Origin: Cristatella mucedo
Lineage: Eukaryota > Bryozoa > Phylactolaemata > Cristatellidae
DNA: 64,000 nt
Assembly (NCBI GenBank): GCA_009760855.2
Contig: WPIO01000072.1
Location: forward strand, 1,981,001 to 2,045,000
Direction: 5' to 3'
Shown here: one piece after another, positions 63,101-64,000 of the stretch
Numbering within the stretch: position 1 is the first letter of the stretch
Layout: each line of letters starts with the position of its first letter
The notes under the pieces: generated by a model
What the model saw: the letters and a program-made list of their open reading frames with translations, nothing else
The model's database searches: none
Told to the model about the DNA's origin: nothing
Position numbers and translations under genes: made by a program

Positions 63101-63915
63101 TGACCTACCGGTCGGGAAGTGCCAGCACTTTACCTCTAGGATTAAGCCTCAGTGGAGCATTGTAGGATGGGGTCAATCGAGAAAGTAAGTAGCATAGGAG
63201 TAATAGCAAAAGATAGCTTAAAAGGAAGAGTCAGACCAGGCAGAAAGCAAGTAGATTAAATCATTGTGTAAGACTTTTGGAAGCAAGTCCCACAGACTAT
63301 GTATGACCTGTCAAAACTTTACATCTGTTGCTGCCGGTCTTAAAAAACGAGACCAATGTGGTTTTTTGTTCTTGGAGCATCAATCAGAGCAATCTAGAAA
63401 GCTCATACTACTACATCAATTCATTTAGGCATGAATGAGTACTCGGGGCCATTGTGTTCCAGGGCAAATGTGTCCAAGCTGCACCAGCTACCAATATTCA
63501 CTAATCCTCAGAACTAGTGCTTAAAACTAGATTAGCCAACCCAATGTAATATAGTGTATCTGACAACACAAGTATCACAGGACCAGCATCTAATAACACC
63601 ACTCGATCCATCTGGCAAACTGAATTTAAATGGCCAACACCCAGCAGAAGCTACTACTCCAACTATGCTTATAAGATAGAAGCTGAAGATGTAACTAAAC
63701 ACTCTTTTCAATCTCCACGGTATCATGAAAAATCTGAGGTGAATAAAAAAGAGTTCGACTGCTAGCAAGCAAATTAGCAGGCGAATCACGGGAGCACAAG
63801 AACCTAGCAACGATGCGCGAAGCCTTACAAATGGTGAACAGTCCAAGGTGCGGCCAGCGTTACCAAACACTTCGACAGCAAGTGCCAAGAGCCGTCCATC
63901 TCTGCACAGGCCGAC
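48936..63915 (-). CDS. Molybdenum hydroxylase, aldehyde-oxidase-like (XDH/AOX family), C-terminal part
   Basis: This is the C-terminal molybdopterin domain of an XDH/AOX enzyme, which oxidises aldehydes or N-heterocycles in the cytosol. Coding exons in transcript order: 63829-63915, 58542-58733, 58087-58232, 57789-57966, 55390-55518, 55061-55188, 54244-54340, 52998-53130, 50102-50223, 48936-49115. Phases join to 463 codons plus TAA. Upstream exons lie past the right edge. Conserved motifs: [70 protein letters not shown], with the catalytic Glu in GEPP. Several places follow aldehyde oxidase rather than [16 protein letters not shown] before MGP, SKGIGE, the GGS after [12 protein letters not shown] itself is XDH-like. 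The bovine XDH Arg880 position is Cys, and Phe1009/Thr1010 read Met-Gly. The protein lacks the usual PW.V end and is about six residues short after the GFY motif. Family call secure; AOX versus XDH is a judgement. Confidence 0.88.
49962..50008. other. Perfect 19-bp inverted repeat with 9-nt loop
   Basis: Arms 49962-49980 and 49990-50008 are exact reverse complements (CTAAAATTAAACTTTAGCC and its complement), with loop ACACTATTG. It lies in the oxidase intron between exons 50102-50223 and 48936-49115, about 95 bp after the donor. In RNA it would form a stable hairpin; it could also be a small foldback element. Confidence 0.9.
50462..50575 (-). repeat. LINE 3'-end fragment
   Basis: TAATAATAAATATTATTATT tail, then ATTTGTATAATGCCCCCAGA and the CTCTCTAGGCACTTTACAGATG segment of the LINE family. 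In an oxidase intron. Confidence 0.65.
50854..50911. repeat. (CA)n microsatellite
   Basis: About 28 CA units, immediately upstream of a SINE copy, in an oxidase intron. Confidence 0.95.
50933..51098 (+). repeat. tRNA-derived SINE, copy 8
   Basis: Head with TTGCCTAGGAGGTAAGGTGC (A-box) and GAGTTTGAGTTC (decayed B-box). The body AAGCGGTGGTGATAGCCATT is followed by CTCTTCTGCTGCTATAAACA and AAATCAGCTAA. It is one of the best-preserved copies of the body. Confidence 0.78.
51350..51480 (+). repeat. Second copy of the repeat seen at 48360-48540
   Basis: Shared order of blocks with 48360-48540: an ACT/CCAC...CTCCTCGAC or TTTCCTCGACAGC segment, GACTCAGCTA.GCTT, TTTTCTC, GAGATGAAGTCTGTTGGC or GATGGAGTGTGTTGG, and a CAGAAAG end. 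The match is imperfect but collinear over about 120 bp. Confidence 0.5.
51514..51868. mobile_element. Non-autonomous DNA element with 16-bp TIRs (possible hAT-type MITE)
   Basis: The left end CAGAGGCAAAGCCAGG (51514) and the right end, read inward as CAGAGGCGAAGCCGGG (ending 51868), match at 14 of 16 positions. The 355-bp interior is GC-rich and non-coding, with internal repeats of a CAGACCCCC / GCTCCAATCC theme. Flanking 8-mers TGTGTAAC and CATGTAAT agree at 5 of 8, the differences being transitions. An 8-bp duplication would fit hAT elements. Confidence 0.55.
53437..54099 (+). mobile_element. CR1/L2-like LINE copy, 5'-truncated
   Basis: It starts at GGCCTACCAGCATGTGCGATC, carries the C-terminal ORF2 block (53468-53752) in a decayed frame, then the 3' UTR and a (TTA)n tail of about ten units. 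It lies antisense in an oxidase intron. Confidence 0.82.
56737..56815 (-). repeat. LINE 3'-tail fragment
   Basis: AACAATAATAATAATAAC, then ATTTGTATAGTGCCCTCAGA and TCTTTACATATGGTAG. Confidence 0.55.
59960..60390 (-). mobile_element. LINE fragment (C-terminal ORF2 block)
   Basis: On the minus strand it encodes a broken form of [12 protein letters not shown] ... LADLHWL-like and DRAFS regions of the main LINE family. Confidence 0.65.
60405..60770 (-). mobile_element. LINE fragment, second copy of the same block
   Basis: The same C-terminal region as the neighbouring fragment, but from a separate, more diverged copy. This shows two independent insertions or a duplication side by side. Confidence 0.5.
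61165..61238 (-). repeat. tRNA-derived SINE, copy 9 (body only)
   Basis: Only the 3' part remains: TGATAGCCGATAAAGCTCTTC, GCCGCTATACAAATGAGGCTG and CTAAATCAGCTAA on the minus strand. It abuts a LINE fragment on its high side. Confidence 0.6.
61240..61630 (-). mobile_element. LINE fragment (upstream part of the C-terminal region)
   Basis: Matches the plus-strand order of the 29420-29800 part of the longest LINE copy (GACAGACAAGCC, TAGATG..TGTCA.AA, GCAGACTTAACTG, GACACCCAAATTCCGAG, GGCTGAGCCAATTT) but is strongly diverged. Confidence 0.6.
62980..63150 (-). repeat. tRNA-derived SINE, copy 10
   Basis: Minus-strand head with AGGTAAAGTGCTGGC and a duplicated middle, B-box-like GGCTCGAATTG, body GCAAGCAGGTGATGGCCA and the GCTATACAAACGAGGCTGATG end. 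It lies in the long oxidase intron. Confidence 0.65.
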
Positions 63916-64000
63916 CTGCAGCAGTAGATGAAATAGCAAAGGATGCATCAGCACTAAGGCACAGCAAGCCGATTCCCAGTCACTTGCTGTTGGCACAACG

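Larger units (their letters stand above)
58734..63828 (-). other. Long oxidase intron filled with repeat debris
   Basis: This 5.1-kb intron separates two exons whose protein sequence is contiguous by comparison with family members, so no exon is expected inside. It holds three LINE fragments (59960-61630) and two SINE copies. A run of four diverged CCTGCC / AGGGCCGTT-type units lies near 59700-59870. The remainder is unassigned. Confidence 0.6.

Overview
The window is nuclear DNA of an animal, most likely an invertebrate. Both protein genes are split by many spliceosomal introns with GT/GC...AG ends. The DNA between exons is packed with animal-type repeats: a CR1/L2-like LINE, a tRNA-derived SINE, a Tc1-like relic, a Ty3/Gypsy-like LTR element, and long CA, GT, TA and TAA microsatellites. 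I see no operons, CRISPR arrays or prokaryotic islands. The species cannot be named from this sequence.

Layout. (1) 1-3055: sequence beyond the 3' end of AQR, with no recognisable gene. (2) 3254-28387, minus strand: a complete AQR gene (Aquarius, the intron-binding SF1 RNA helicase of the spliceosome). I resolved 28 coding exons whose phases all join, giving 1539 codons before the stop. Two introns use GC donors. The introns carry LINE and SINE copies, microsatellites and a dead Tc1-like element. (3) 28.4-48.9 kb: a repeat-rich intergenic region. It holds the longest LINE copy (28852-31234, minus) and a structurally complete Ty3/Gypsy-like element (37036-41571, minus). That element has identical 409-bp LTRs and 5-bp target duplications, but broken reading frames. 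The region also has several older LINE fragments and an unexplained GC-rich block near 34.3-36.2 kb. (4) 48936 to beyond the right edge, minus strand: the last ten coding exons (463 codons) of a molybdenum hydroxylase of the xanthine dehydrogenase/aldehyde oxidase family. By its motifs it is closer to aldehyde oxidase. The N-terminal FeS, FAD and early Mo-domain exons lie outside the window.

AQR and the oxidase are both transcribed leftward and are separated by about 20 kb. I see no functional link between them. AQR acts in nuclear pre-mRNA splicing; the oxidase is expected to be a cytosolic metabolic enzyme.

I found no convincing new multi-gene system. The more interesting points are these: a mixed active site in the oxidase; a SINE family with a conserved non-tRNA body; a very young LTR element that already carries a stop and a frameshift and has a duplicated LTR edge with palindromes; a candidate 27-nt in-frame microexon in AQR; a perfect 19-bp intronic hairpin; and a small element with 16-bp terminal inverted repeats. 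Exon limits were placed by eye from splice consensus, phase and recalled family sequence. No alignment was run.
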